64,000 bases of DNA from Nitrosomonas sp. (GTDB taxonomy: Bacteria; Pseudomonadota; Gammaproteobacteria; Burkholderiales; Nitrosomonadaceae): the NCBI GenBank assembly GCA_020890945.1, contig JAJHPK010000010.1, positions 31,790 to 95,789 of the forward strand, written 5' to 3'. The notes beneath the pieces are model-generated. The model saw only the letters and a program-made list of their open reading frames with translations. It ran no database searches and had not been told where the DNA came from. Numbering within the stretch: the stretch's first letter is position 1; each line of letters opens with the position of its first letter. The translations under genes and the position numbers were made by a program. Shown piece after piece: positions 34,866 through 44,804 of the stretch.

Positions 34866-35053
34866 ACATGAATTCCTGTGTTTTCAATATTTCGTAATTT
34901 GTGAATCCGCATTATGCCATCGCTTGCTAACGCTATCATCTACGTTTAACTACTTTTCATGAAGCATGATAGAGTATAGTAGTACTGTTTTAAGCATTCA
35001 GTTGTCTATAGTTGGTTTTATTTCAATGTTATTTTCATTTAAAGTCAATTGCG

Positions 35054-36235
35054 GTGATTAACGATCAATACGACATAATTATCATAGGCGGTGGCCCTGT
35101 TGGCATGGCGCTGGCGATAAATTTATCCGACACGAATATGTCGGTATTATTGTTAGAGGCGCATGGAGTACCTGAGGAAGTTGGAGATCCAAGGCCATTG
35201 GCATTATCATATGGCAGTCATTTAATATTGCAACGTTTGGGCGTTTGGAATGAATTGACTCAGAAAACGCCTATTACCCATATTCATATATCCAATCGTG
35301 ATAGTTTAGGACAAACTAACATTTCTCCTGAAGATGCGGATGTTCCCGTATTAGGGTTTGTCGTGAGCTATTTCGATCTGTTTCGCGCTTTGCATAAAAA
35401 ACTGACGGAAAAACTGGCGGATAATATTGATTACATTGCAGGTGCAACTGTTACGCAAATAGAAACTTCAGCAGATTCTGGTACCGTATATTTCGATTTT
35501 CAAAATCAGGAGCAAAGAATCAATGCACGTATGTTAGTGCTCGCTGATGGCGGAAAATTAACGCAATTTATTCCCGAAATCACCTACCAATCGCATGATT
35601 ATAAGCAGTGGGCTGTCATCGCTAATGTTAAAGCACAGCAAAAACAGAAAGGCACTGCCTATGAACGCTTTACGCCTGATGGCCCCATCGCATTACTACC
35701 CAATAAAGAAGATTTTGCATTAATATGGACGGCACCTTCTGCCAAAGCACAAGCGATTTATCAGCTTGATGATTCAATGTTTCTGGATGCGTTACATGAA
35801 CAGTTTGGAGATAGGCTCGGTAAATTTGTTGCAACCGGAAGCCGATCTACTTTTCCACTCGTACTAAAATATGCCTCTTCAATTGTTGCACAACGAATCG
35901 TTTTGATCGGTAATGCGGCCCAAACGTTACATCCGGTTGCAGGACAAGGATTTAATTTAGGGTTGCGAGATGCTTATGAGTTATCCAGAGAAATTATCAG
36001 CATGCACGATTTTAACAATTCAATTGGCACAACTGCTATGTTGTCGAAATATCGCCAAAAGAGAAGAATCGACAGTTATGGAAGTGTTTTTTTTACCGAT
36101 TCTCTCATCAAACTTTTTTCAAACGAATATACGTTGTTAAATTATGCTCGTGGAATTGGTTTAAGTGCTTTGGATTGTATTTCACCTGTTAAGAAATTTG
36201 TTTCTCGACGCATGATATTTGGCGCTAGGGGATAA
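35054..36235 (+). CDS. FAD-dependent ubiquinone-biosynthesis hydroxylase (UbiH/UbiF/VisC family)
   Basis: A 393-residue flavin monooxygenase counted from GTG 35054; the frame is open to a TTG at 35012, but the residues before VINDQYDIIIIGGGPVGM look non-coding. The N-terminal FAD motif is IIGGGPVGMALAINL; the second FAD/NADPH motif reads VLADGGK; the C-terminal motif is LIGNAAQTLHPVAGQGFNLGLRDAYEL, diagnostic for the family. It would hydroxylate the ubiquinone ring in aerobic quinone synthesis. Which ring position (UbiH, UbiF, UbiI or UbiM type) cannot be decided. No strong ribosome site supports either start. Confidence 0.9.
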   Translation: MINDQYDIIIIGGGPVGMALAINLSDTNMSVLLLEAHGVPEEVGDPRPLALSYGSHLILQRLGVWNELTQKTPITHIHISNRDSLGQTNISPEDADVPVLGFVVSYFDLFRALHKKLTEKLADNIDYIAGATVTQIETSADSGTVYFDFQNQEQRINARMLVLADGGKLTQFIPEITYQSHDYKQWAVIANVKAQQKQKGTAYERFTPDGPIALLPNKEDFALIWTAPSAKAQAIYQLDDSMFLDALHEQFGDRLGKFVATGSRSTFPLVLKYASSIVAQRIVLIGNAAQTLHPVAGQGFNLGLRDAYELSREIISMHDFNNSIGTTAMLSKYRQKRRIDSYGSVFFTDSLIKLFSNEYTLLNYARGIGLSALDCISPVKKFVSRRMIFGARG

Positions 36236-36405
36236 TTTTTTATGATTCGCTTCTCTTTCGCTGATCAAAAAAGCTATAATCCGCATCTTCACAAATGAAT
36301 GAATATTTATATTAGTTATAAATAATATTTTATTTCATTTGCTTAGCATTGTTTGTTATACACAAATAAGGCATTTTTTAGTTTTTTTGGCACCTATTCA
36401 AGTAC
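36236..36405. promoter_or_regulatory. Upstream region of dusB-fis-purHD
   Basis: A 170-bp AT-rich gap that must contain the promoter of the dusB-fis-purH-purD run. No sharply matching -35/-10 pair or purine-regulator site was picked out by eye. Confidence 0.3.
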
Positions 36406-37437
36406 ATGCACATTGGTTCTCACCTTCTTAAGAATAGACTGATAGTCGCACCGATGGCAGGCGTTACTGATCGACCATTTCGGCAGTTATGTAAAAAAAT
36501 GGGAGCTGGTTTGGCTGTTTCGGAAATGGTTTCGAGCAATTCTTTATTATGGGGTTCTAAAAAAACAGAACGCCGCGCTAATCATGAGGGAGAAGTTTCC
36601 CCAATTTCTGTTCAGATTGCCGGCGCCGATCCACTGATGTTGGCAGATGCAGCGCGCTATAATGCAGAAAAAGGTGCTGAAATCATCGATATTAATATGG
36701 GTTGCCCTGCTAAAAAGATATGTAATGTCATGGCGGGTTCCGCGCTGTTACAAAATGAAAAATTAGTTGGAAAAATCCTTGATGCCGTGGTGAAATCGGT
36801 TGAAATTCCTGTGACGCTCAAAATACGCACAGGATGGGATAAACAACACAAGAATGCTTTAGCAATAGCGCATATTGCTGAAGATTCCGGCATACAGGCA
36901 TTGGCCATCCACGGCCGTACACGTGCTTGTGCATATACTGGTTTTGCGGAATATGACACCATTGCTGCAGTCAAAGCAGAGATTAAGATCCCAATTATTG
37001 CAAATGGCGATATTACCACCCCGCAAAAAGCAGATCAGGTGCTTGCTTATACGAAAGCCGATGCTATTATGATTGGACGTGCTGCTCAAGGGCGTCCTTG
37101 GATATTTCGTGAGATAGATCAATATTTACAACATAAGCGTGAATTACCATCACCTAAGGTTACTGAAATACACCAAATTCTTATCGATCATTTATATGAT
37201 TTATATGATTTCTACGGAGAATATTCTGGCGTGCGTATCGCGCGCAAACATATATCTTGGTATACCAAAGGATTAGTCGGTTCTGCCGGTTTCCGGCATA
37301 GAATGAACCAGCTGCAAACCAGTCAACAGCAAGTCTTCGAAACAAATCTATTTTTTTCTGAATTAGCTGAACAAGGCCAAAGATTGAATTACATAGAAGG
37401 AGAGGAATTAGTTCATGAACGCAGTGAAAGAGAATGA
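36406..37437 (+). CDS. dusB: tRNA-dihydrouridine synthase B
   Basis: A 343-residue FMN enzyme. The N-terminus has APMAGVTDRPFRQL; the catalytic cysteine is C100 in NMGCPAKKICN; NGDITTPQKADQVL and IMIGRAAQGRPW complete the flavin site. It reduces uridines in the D-loop of tRNA. Its 3' end overlaps fis by 23 bp, the classical dusB-fis operon, in which fis expression is coupled to dusB. Confidence 0.96.
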   Translation: MHIGSHLLKNRLIVAPMAGVTDRPFRQLCKKMGAGLAVSEMVSSNSLLWGSKKTERRANHEGEVSPISVQIAGADPLMLADAARYNAEKGAEIIDINMGCPAKKICNVMAGSALLQNEKLVGKILDAVVKSVEIPVTLKIRTGWDKQHKNALAIAHIAEDSGIQALAIHGRTRACAYTGFAEYDTIAAVKAEIKIPIIANGDITTPQKADQVLAYTKADAIMIGRAAQGRPWIFREIDQYLQHKRELPSPKVTEIHQILIDHLYDLYDFYGEYSGVRIARKHISWYTKGLVGSAGFRHRMNQLQTSQQQVFETNLFFSELAEQGQRLNYIEGEELVHERSERE

Positions 37438-37657
37438 AATTGCAACCTGTATTCGTAAAGCTATTACAACTTATTTGAATGACTTGGATGGAGAAAAGCC
37501 CGGAGAATTATATAGTATGGTGATTCATAGCGTTGAGAAGCCTTTAATCGAAATTGCAATTCAACATACTAAAGGTAACCAAACCCAAGCGGCTGACTTA
37601 CTTGGAATAAATCGCAATACACTGCGCCAAAAAATGAAACAATATAAAATTAAATGA
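37415..37657 (+). CDS. fis: Fis-family DNA-binding protein
   Basis: An 80-residue nucleoid protein, slightly shorter than E. coli Fis (98), as is usual in Betaproteobacteria. The C-terminal helix-turn-helix reads [31 protein letters not shown] lies before the ATG inside dusB. Its TGA stop overlaps the purH start (ATGA). Fis bends DNA and controls rRNA and growth-phase genes. Confidence 0.95.
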   Translation: MNAVKENEIATCIRKAITTYLNDLDGEKPGELYSMVIHSVEKPLIEIAIQHTKGNQTQAADLLGINRNTLRQKMKQYKIK

Positions 37658-39198
37658 CTATTCAATATGCGCTTCTAAGCGTATCCGATAAAACAGGAAT
37701 AATCGAATTAGCACAGCGTTTGATTCAGAACGGCATTACCATTTTATCAACTGGCGGTACCGCTCATTTACTACGAGAAAACGGTTTGCAGGTTATCGAA
37801 GTGAGCGATCACACTAATTTTCCTGAAATGCTGGATGGACGCGTCAAAACGTTGCATCCCAAAATACACGCGGGAATATTGGCACGTCATGACTTGACTG
37901 AGCATCAACAAGCACTTGAAAAAGCTGGGATTCCCAATATTGATTTGGTGATAGTCAATCTTTATCCATTTAAACGAACCGTTGCAAAAGAAAATTGTAG
38001 TTTAGAAGAGGCGATCGAAAACATTGATATTGGTGGTCCAACCATGATAAGGGCGGCGGCTAAAAATTATCAAAAGGTTGCAATTGTTACAGATCCACTT
38101 GATTATTCAATGGTTTGTGAAGAATTGGAAGCCCACAAAGGAAAAATAACCGCAACTACGCGTTTCGAATTGGCAAAAAAAGCATTTACGCATACCGCTT
38201 CTTACGATAGCGCCATCAGTAATTATCTCACGGGGATCAATCAAGATTTTTCTGATTCGCTTAATTTGAATTTTCAACTGATTCAAGAATTACGATATGG
38301 CGAGAATCCTCACCAAAAGGCTGCTTTTTATCGTGATGAAACGATTGTTCCCGGAAGCTTGGCAAATTACCGGCAACTGCAAGGCAAAGAATTATCTTTC
38401 AACAATATTGCGGATACTGATGCGGCCTGGGAATGTGTTAAAACGTTTAAGCAACCTGCTTGTGTGATCGTCAAGCATGCTAATCCCTGTGGCGTAGCTA
38501 TCGCTGAAACAACTTTGCAAGCATACCAACGTGCCTTTGCGACCGATCCTGTATCCGCCTTTGGTGGAATTATTGCGTTTAATCGTCCCATAGATAAAGA
38601 GACTGTAGAAGCGCTTTTGAAGCAATTTGTCGAAGTGGTCATTGCTCCAGAAGTTTCAAGTAATGCACAGCAATTGTTGGCACAAAAAAATAATATTCGT
38701 GTATTAACTGTGTCATTAGAAAATAATTTCCATCACTATGATTTAAAACGGATAGGTGGTGGTATTTTGGTGCAAACACCTGACATGAAAAACCTGCTGG
38801 AATCAGAGTGTCAGATAGTTACGCAAACCAAACCGACTCCCCAACAGATCAATGACTTATTGTTTGCGTGGCGTGTGGCGAAATTTGTCAAATCAAATGC
38901 CATTGTATTTTGTCGCAATGGCCAAACTGTGGGCATTGGCGCGGGGCAAATGAGTCGTGTTGATAGTGCGCGCATTGCCTCTATCAAAGCACAACAAGCT
39001 CAATTTTCATTATCGGGTTCTGTCGTAGCTTCGGATGCTTTTTTCCCTTTCCGTGATGGATTAGATGTTGTCGCACAAGCTGGCGCAACCGCAGTTATTC
39101 AGCCCGGGGGAAGTATTCGCGATAACGAGGTGATTGCCGCTGCGGATGAACAAGGTATCACGATGATGTTTACGAATATCCGTCATTTCAGGCACTAG
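37654..39198 (+). CDS. purH: Bifunctional AICAR transformylase / IMP cyclohydrolase
   Basis: A 514-residue enzyme for the last two steps of IMP synthesis. The N-terminal MGS-like cyclohydrolase domain (1-190) has STGGTAHLL and [16 protein letters not shown]. The transformylase domain carries [20 protein letters not shown] and the late [10 protein letters not shown] and RDNEVI motifs. It starts inside the fis stop codon and is followed by purD after 14 bp. Confidence 0.97.
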   Translation: MTIQYALLSVSDKTGIIELAQRLIQNGITILSTGGTAHLLRENGLQVIEVSDHTNFPEMLDGRVKTLHPKIHAGILARHDLTEHQQALEKAGIPNIDLVIVNLYPFKRTVAKENCSLEEAIENIDIGGPTMIRAAAKNYQKVAIVTDPLDYSMVCEELEAHKGKITATTRFELAKKAFTHTASYDSAISNYLTGINQDFSDSLNLNFQLIQELRYGENPHQKAAFYRDETIVPGSLANYRQLQGKELSFNNIADTDAAWECVKTFKQPACVIVKHANPCGVAIAETTLQAYQRAFATDPVSAFGGIIAFNRPIDKETVEALLKQFVEVVIAPEVSSNAQQLLAQKNNIRVLTVSLENNFHHYDLKRIGGGILVQTPDMKNLLESECQIVTQTKPTPQQINDLLFAWRVAKFVKSNAIVFCRNGQTVGIGAGQMSRVDSARIASIKAQQAQFSLSGSVVASDAFFPFRDGLDVVAQAGATAVIQPGGSIRDNEVIAAADEQGITMMFTNIRHFRH

Positions 39199-39212
39199 AC
39201 TTGTAAAATTTT

Positions 39213-40520
39213 ATGAACAACGTTTTGGTCATAGGTGGTGGCGGCAGAGAACACGCCATTGCATGGAAACTAAGACAGTCTCCCCGGGTTAATAAGGTTT
39301 TCATGGCACCTGGCAACGCGGGTACTGCACTAGAGCCAGGCATTGAAAATATTGCGATCACTCAAGCTGATGAATTGATTGCATTTGCACAAAATGCATC
39401 GATTGATATTACAATTGTCGGTCCAGAAGCGCCGCTGGCTGATGGTATTGTCAATGCGTTTGAGAAAGCTGATTTGAAAATTTTTGGACCTATATGGCAA
39501 GCCGCACAACTGGAAACATCGAAAATTTTTGCCAAAGAATTTATGCAACGGCACAAAATTCCGACAGCAGACTACGAAAGATTTAATGATGCTGCCTCTG
39601 CGCATCGTTATATCGATGAAAATTTTACTCCCCTTGTTATTAAGGCCGATGGCTTAGCAGCGGGGAAGGGCGTTGTGATTGCAGAAACAAAAGAGCAGGC
39701 TCACGCTGCTGTAAATGCTATCCTTGTTGATAGAAACTTGGGCAACGCTGGCAACGAAATCATCATAGAAGAATTCATCCAGGGTACTGAAGTCAGTTTC
39801 ATCGTGATGACGGATGGTCAGCATGTATTGCCATTAGCTAATAGCCAAGATCACAAGCGGCTGCTTGATGACGACCAAGGGCCTAATACTGGTGGAATGG
39901 GTGCCTATTCTCCTACACCGTTTGTTTCCAATGAGCTTCAAGCCAGAATTTTGCAGGAGATCATCCAACCTGTTATTGTCGGCATGAGAAAAGAAGGTAT
40001 TCGTTATTGTGGTTTTTTGTATGCGGGACTGATGATTACATCCAATGGTGAACCTAAGGTTTTAGAATTTAACTGTCGTATGGGGGATCCCGAAACACAA
40101 CCGATTATGCTGCGTTTAAAAAGCGATTTTTTTTCGATTGTGGAGCATGCGGTTAATAAGACGTTAGATGCCGCATTAATCGAGTGGGATTCGCGCACCG
40201 CATTAGGTGTCGTAATGGCCGCGCAAGATTATCCCGAAAAGCCAAGAAAAAACGATGTGATTCATGGGCTAAAAGAATTAATGTGCGATCAAGAGCACGA
40301 TCATAGTTTCCATATTTTTCATTCGGGTACTGCTATTAAAGAAAATGGTGATCGTGATGAAATCGTTACTGCTGGAGGGCGCGTGCTTTGTGTCACATCA
40401 TTAGGAGAAACCACAAAAATAGCACAAGAAAATGCCTATCGATTAGTGAATCGAATTTCGTTCGAAGGTTATCAGTTCCGCAAAGATATAGGCTATCAAG
40501 GTGTTAATGACTTAAAGTGA
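39213..40520 (+). CDS. purD: Phosphoribosylamine-glycine ligase
   Basis: A 435-residue ATP-grasp enzyme of purine synthesis. The N-terminus VIGGGGREHAIAWKL, the PEAPLADG segment, the ATP-binding KADGLAAGKGVVIA, EEFIQGTEVSFIVM and the metal site EFNCRMGDPETQ are all intact. It completes the dusB-fis-purH-purD run. Its stop is only 11 bp from the end of the convergent flgL gene. Confidence 0.97.
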   Translation: MNNVLVIGGGGREHAIAWKLRQSPRVNKVFMAPGNAGTALEPGIENIAITQADELIAFAQNASIDITIVGPEAPLADGIVNAFEKADLKIFGPIWQAAQLETSKIFAKEFMQRHKIPTADYERFNDAASAHRYIDENFTPLVIKADGLAAGKGVVIAETKEQAHAAVNAILVDRNLGNAGNEIIIEEFIQGTEVSFIVMTDGQHVLPLANSQDHKRLLDDDQGPNTGGMGAYSPTPFVSNELQARILQEIIQPVIVGMRKEGIRYCGFLYAGLMITSNGEPKVLEFNCRMGDPETQPIMLRLKSDFFSIVEHAVNKTLDAALIEWDSRTALGVVMAAQDYPEKPRKNDVIHGLKELMCDQEHDHSFHIFHSGTAIKENGDRDEIVTAGGRVLCVTSLGETTKIAQENAYRLVNRISFEGYQFRKDIGYQGVNDLK

Positions 40521-40531
40521 ACTCATTATCA

Positions 40532-41743
40532 TTAAATATAATTAAATAATGACAAACCAGAAACTTTGACATACGACTGTTGGGCTGCTTGTAAATATAA
40601 TTGTTGTCGTTGTAAATCTGATATAGCTTTTGCGTAATCGACATCTTGCAAATTTGATAGCAAATTTTCAAACTGAATTTCTTGATCTTCACCCACACTT
40701 CCAAGTGTATCTATCTCTTGTAATCTTGCACCGATAGCAGATTGTTTGGTTAGTACGTTTTCTAAACTGTTATTGATATTTTGTAGAGTTGAACTCAAAA
40801 CGTTGGCAAATCGGGTTCCTCCTGGTTGCCCTGTCGAGGGCTTCTCAAGCGCTGAAATAAAATCACCGATGGTTTGAAACATACTCTTATTACTACTAGG
40901 AGAAACAGTAAATTTGTCGCCGTTAGCAGGATCTCCTTTAATACTAAATTGCATACCGTCAAAACTAATAGAACTGCTGCTATTGGTATAAGAGTTTCCC
41001 GATGATACTGGCGTCGCTGTAGTTGTATTCACGATATCGTAAGTAGTCACACCTGCGGTTACGGTGAAGCTTATTTCGTAGTTATTGCCAGTCAAATTGG
41101 TCGGGTTTACTACTGAACCGACATCAATGAGACCTGTTCCCGTATTTAAAGCATTTGCAGCTGTGGTGAAAACACTATTGCCATCTTTAATTCGTTCAAA
41201 GATATCTGTACCCGGATCACTGATAGCGAGTTGGCGCGATGGACCTACTTGACTTAGCCTTTGTCCTTGATCTCCTTGATACTGTACATTGAGTCCTGAT
41301 TGAGTAAATGGCTTCGTTGTTGCTTGATATCCGGAAAATAAATACTGACCTTTTTCATCGGTGGTATTTGTTAACCCAACAAGGGACTCGAGTTGACTGC
41401 GTATTTCTTTCGCTATTATTGTACGATCGGCATCAGTTAAAGATGCACTACCCGCACGTATAGCTGATTCATGTACGTTTTGAAGCAATCCTGTAACACT
41501 TTTTAATACATTTTCTTCAAGCTTTAAAGAAGAATCTGCAGTCGTTCGATTGACTGAATATTGCTGATTCAGCGATAGCGACTGGCTAACATTTAATGCT
41601 TGTGCCGCAGCAATTGGATCATCTGCAGGGGTTAATACACGCCTTCCGGTTGAAAGTTGTTGTTGTGTCTTAATTAATGTGTCTTGTTGCTGAAGCATTA
41701 AATTCGTGCCAGTCTCGAATATTGTATTTGAACTGATGCGCAT
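40532..41743 (-). CDS. flgL: Flagellar hook-associated protein 3 FlgL
   Basis: A 403-residue secreted junction protein between hook and filament. The N-terminus MRISSNTIFETGTNLMLQQQDTL with RRVLTPADDP and the C-terminal coiled-coil region (LQDVDYAKAISDLQRQQLYLQAAQQSY) are the paired D0/D1 helices conserved with flagellin. It is longer than E. coli FlgL (317), owing to an enlarged middle domain. It follows flgK by 26 bp, under the probable sigma-28 promoter before flgK. Confidence 0.95.
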   Translation of the reverse strand: MRISSNTIFETGTNLMLQQQDTLIKTQQQLSTGRRVLTPADDPIAAAQALNVSQSLSLNQQYSVNRTTADSSLKLEENVLKSVTGLLQNVHESAIRAGSASLTDADRTIIAKEIRSQLESLVGLTNTTDEKGQYLFSGYQATTKPFTQSGLNVQYQGDQGQRLSQVGPSRQLAISDPGTDIFERIKDGNSVFTTAANALNTGTGLIDVGSVVNPTNLTGNNYEISFTVTAGVTTYDIVNTTTATPVSSGNSYTNSSSSISFDGMQFSIKGDPANGDKFTVSPSSNKSMFQTIGDFISALEKPSTGQPGGTRFANVLSSTLQNINNSLENVLTKQSAIGARLQEIDTLGSVGEDQEIQFENLLSNLQDVDYAKAISDLQRQQLYLQAAQQSYVKVSGLSLFNYI

Positions 41744-41769
41744 TTTAGGCTGCTCCTCGATCTAAATAA

Positions 41770-43686
41770 TTACCCAAGTTGTAAAATTGAGCTAAACAGT
41801 TTTTCACTAATTTCAATAACTTTGCTTGAAGCTTGAAAAGCTTGCTGGAAGCGCATTAAATTAGCGGCTTCTTCATCCAAGTTAACTCCCGAGATAGATT
41901 CCATTGATTTTTCAGTTTGAGTCAATAAATTGGCCTGTGCTTTGCTTGTTACATCAAGCTCACGAGTTTTGTTACCGATTTGTGAAACCAATTGTCCGTA
42001 AGAAAGTTGATAAGTAGCATTTCCGTTATCCAGAGTGCTCTTTGTTTGTAACGCGCCTAATAAAAGAGCATTTCGATTATCGGCCGATCCATTACTATTG
42101 GGTGTTACTGTAAAAACGTCGTTTGCGGCAGGTTCTCCACTAATTTGGAAAGTATATCCATTAAAAGTGATATCTGCGCCTGAGGTATAAACCTGATTGG
42201 TTGCTGGTAAGCCAGACCCCGTCCCTGTTACATCATATTGACCATCATAAGGTGCGTGGAATGTGATTGTCAGAGGTTGTTGAAGATTAGCATCAGCTGG
42301 CGACGTAGTAACAACTCCGGGACTAATAACGCCTGTACCCGAGTTAGATAGAGCCGATCCGGTACGGTTAGGTCCTGCGGCAGCTATTTTAGTCGTATCG
42401 TGAATATTAACGGCAATGTCTTTTGCACCATTTATCGTTGGTTGAATTAAAAACTTATCGCCTACGGATAAGCTTGCATTTGTTACCGAGATTCCATCAA
42501 AAGTAAATGGGGTTGAAGACGACGGTGTTACAGTGGTGCTGACAAAAGTATTATCTGACAATCTAGTCAAAGAATAATTTGTACCATCATAAGAAAACTC
42601 ATAATCGCTTGTCGTCAAAGTTCCATAATCAGTAATAGCTGCGGAAATACTTGAGGCTCCGTTATTTGTTAATGCCGAAATAACTTTAGGGGTGGCTACT
42701 TGAAAAAGATCACTGCCCATGTTTCCGTTTAGATCCATTCCTAAACGGTGCTGTTCATTAAAATTTTGCGCCAAAGTAATCGCGATTCTGCCCAAAGAGT
42801 TCTGAGCGTTATCCAAAGCATCGTTGCGAAATGCAAAAAGCCCACTTAAAGCTCCTCCGGTAATTTGTTCCTCAGGAAGTTGGATGGTTTTTCCGCTACT
42901 TACTATGCCTAATGTTAAATTGTTTGGGTTTGTGGGATTTTTCATAGCTTCTAGGGACATTGTCCTAGAACCTACAACCAATGCTTGTCCATTACCTATG
43001 AAAACATTAACACTACCGTCACTTTGTGTGATCGTATCCAAATTTATTAATTTGCTGAGGCTACTAATCAGGCTGTCTCTTTGATCAAGCATGTCATTTG
43101 CAGGTTGCCCCGCTGCAGAACCTTCAGCGAGCAAGATTTGTTGATTGACTTCAGCAACTTGTTTAGACAGAGAGTTAATTTCTTCAACATGACTGGTGAT
43201 CTGTTCGTTAACACCATTTCTCATTTGAGACATGCGTTCATCCAAAGCTTGAAAACGAGATACCAGTGCTTCTGACCCACTTAATAGAGATTGACGCGAA
43301 GGTATCATTGATGGATTGGTAGCAACATCTTGTACCGCACTAAAAAATTTCTGGAGCGTTGGTGATAAACCGGAAGTTGCTTCGGCCAACATGTTGTCCA
43401 GTTGTTTGATTTGCGTGTAATTTACATCAAGTGATTGGCTTTGCGCCTGAACTTGCAGTGATTGAGACACAAGGAATTGGCTGTATATACGTTGTACCGT
43501 AGTCGTGTGCACACCCTTGCCAACAAATCCTGCGCCCGAGGATTGCGGAATATTCGTATCTTGTAATACTTCTTGTCTCTTAAAACCAGTCGTATTTGCA
43601 TTGCTAATATTATGACTGGTCGTATGTAACTGATTTTGAGCAGTTAAAAGGCCTGAGATACCGATATTTATAATATTATTTCCCAT
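41770..43686 (-). CDS. flgK: Flagellar hook-associated protein 1 FlgK
   Basis: A 638-residue hook-associated protein. The N-terminus (INIGISGLLTAQNQLHTTSHNISNANTTGFKRQ) and the C-terminus (ISGVNLDEEAANLMRFQQAFQASSKVI) are the conserved rod/hook-type helices. The middle has extra beta-rich segments (about 330-530, including FDGISVTNASLSVGDKF and FNGYTFQISGEPAANDVF), making it about 90 residues longer than the E. coli protein. It is the first gene of a flgKL unit; a sigma-28-like promoter lies 83 bp upstream region. Confidence 0.96.
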   Translation of the reverse strand: MGNNIINIGISGLLTAQNQLHTTSHNISNANTTGFKRQEVLQDTNIPQSSGAGFVGKGVHTTTVQRIYSQFLVSQSLQVQAQSQSLDVNYTQIKQLDNMLAEATSGLSPTLQKFFSAVQDVATNPSMIPSRQSLLSGSEALVSRFQALDERMSQMRNGVNEQITSHVEEINSLSKQVAEVNQQILLAEGSAAGQPANDMLDQRDSLISSLSKLINLDTITQSDGSVNVFIGNGQALVVGSRTMSLEAMKNPTNPNNLTLGIVSSGKTIQLPEEQITGGALSGLFAFRNDALDNAQNSLGRIAITLAQNFNEQHRLGMDLNGNMGSDLFQVATPKVISALTNNGASSISAAITDYGTLTTSDYEFSYDGTNYSLTRLSDNTFVSTTVTPSSSTPFTFDGISVTNASLSVGDKFLIQPTINGAKDIAVNIHDTTKIAAAGPNRTGSALSNSGTGVISPGVVTTSPADANLQQPLTITFHAPYDGQYDVTGTGSGLPATNQVYTSGADITFNGYTFQISGEPAANDVFTVTPNSNGSADNRNALLLGALQTKSTLDNGNATYQLSYGQLVSQIGNKTRELDVTSKAQANLLTQTEKSMESISGVNLDEEAANLMRFQQAFQASSKVIEISEKLFSSILQLG

Positions 43687-43728
43687 AGCTCTATTTGATA
43701 CTTATAATTTGAGTAATCTATATTGGTT

Positions 43729-43755
43729 ATATCGGCAAGATAAAAAAAGAATTCA
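43729..43755 (-). promoter_or_regulatory. Probable sigma-28 (FliA) promoter for flgKL
   Basis: On the minus strand TGAA (43755-43752) is followed by exactly 15 bases and then GCCGATAT (43736-43729). The sigma-28 consensus is TAAA-N15-GCCGATAA, so 10 of 12 positions match with perfect spacing. It lies between the flgJ stop and the flgK start, 43 bp before the ATG, where a class III promoter for the hook-filament junction genes is expected. Confidence 0.7.
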
Positions 43756-43769
43756 GTTAATCTAAAAAA

Positions 43770-44777
43770 TTAAATGAATCTTCGGTCTTGCATTGCTTCA
43801 TTGTTGATTATTTTGATTAATTTATCTGCATAGCGTGGATCGGTCGCATAACCAGCGCGTTGTAAACCGTTTGCAAATGCAACAGCGTCTGTGTTTTTCA
43901 CTACATTGGCATAACGTGGATTATCAGATAATAGTTTTGCATAATCCTTGAATCCTTCTGCATACGAACTATATGCACGGAATCTTTCGACAGTTTTCTG
44001 TGGCGTGCCGTTAATATATTCGGTAGTTATTGTTTCAATCACATCGCCTTTCCAATTTGCCCCTGCTTTGATGCCAAATAGGTTATAACTTGGTTTGTTG
44101 TCAGCACGTCGAATTTCATGTTTGCCCCAACCACTTTCTAAAGCAGCCTGCGCTAGAATGAATTGCGAAGGTATGCCTGTTGATTGAGTAGCAGTTTTCG
44201 CATGCGGTAATAGTTTATCGATAAAATTATTAACATGACTGGGTAACTTATTATTCATTCCTCCCAATTGACCCAAGAAAGGGGCGTCTTCTACGCGAGT
44301 ATTTATTTTATAAGATGTATTTTGTGAATGTATGTTTGAGGAATTCTGAGCGGTAGGCCACAATTTTGGTGACTTGTCATTAGGATGTGAAGCTGGAATA
44401 GAAGAAGGATTTTTATCTGAATAAAGAGTGGACATTGCCGGATCAGTATTTCCAGTATGCGCAGATCCTAAGGAATTGGATCGAGTGAGTTGTTTAACCA
44501 TCATGTCAGCAATACCCATACCTCGTTTTGCTACATGCTGAGACAATTGTTGATCGTACATTTGGGTAAAAAATTGTGTTTGTTGGCTGTCAAACAATCC
44601 ATCTTTGGGAGTAGCCTCGCGCATGCTTTTGAGAAGCATATGCATAAATATTCCTTCAAACTGTTGCGCGACTTTTTTTAAAGCACCATCTGGATTTCTT
44701 TTCGCTAATACTTGCAGTTCATCCATACTCCGCGCATCAATTGCGAGTTTGCTTGAGATATCAGGTGAAATAACCAC
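43770..44777 (-). CDS. flgJ: Peptidoglycan hydrolase FlgJ (rod cap plus glucosaminidase)
   Basis: A 335-residue dual-domain FlgJ. The N-terminal rod-scaffold domain (about 25-95) has KKVAQQFEGIFMHMLLKSMREA and FDSQQTQFFTQMYDQQLSQ. After a low-complexity linker, the C-terminal glucosaminidase/muramidase domain (about 190-330) carries AQAALESGWGK with the catalytic glutamate, NLFGIKA and AYSSYAEGFKDYAKLL. It bores the peptidoglycan so the rod can pass. Position between flgI and flgK is canonical. Confidence 0.95.
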   Translation of the reverse strand: MVISPDISSKLAIDARSMDELQVLAKRNPDGALKKVAQQFEGIFMHMLLKSMREATPKDGLFDSQQTQFFTQMYDQQLSQHVAKRGMGIADMMVKQLTRSNSLGSAHTGNTDPAMSTLYSDKNPSSIPASHPNDKSPKLWPTAQNSSNIHSQNTSYKINTRVEDAPFLGQLGGMNNKLPSHVNNFIDKLLPHAKTATQSTGIPSQFILAQAALESGWGKHEIRRADNKPSYNLFGIKAGANWKGDVIETITTEYINGTPQKTVERFRAYSSYAEGFKDYAKLLSDNPRYANVVKNTDAVAFANGLQRAGYATDPRYADKLIKIINNEAMQDRRFI

Positions 44778-44804
44778 GACAGTCTGTCCTTATGAAAGAT
44801 AGAA

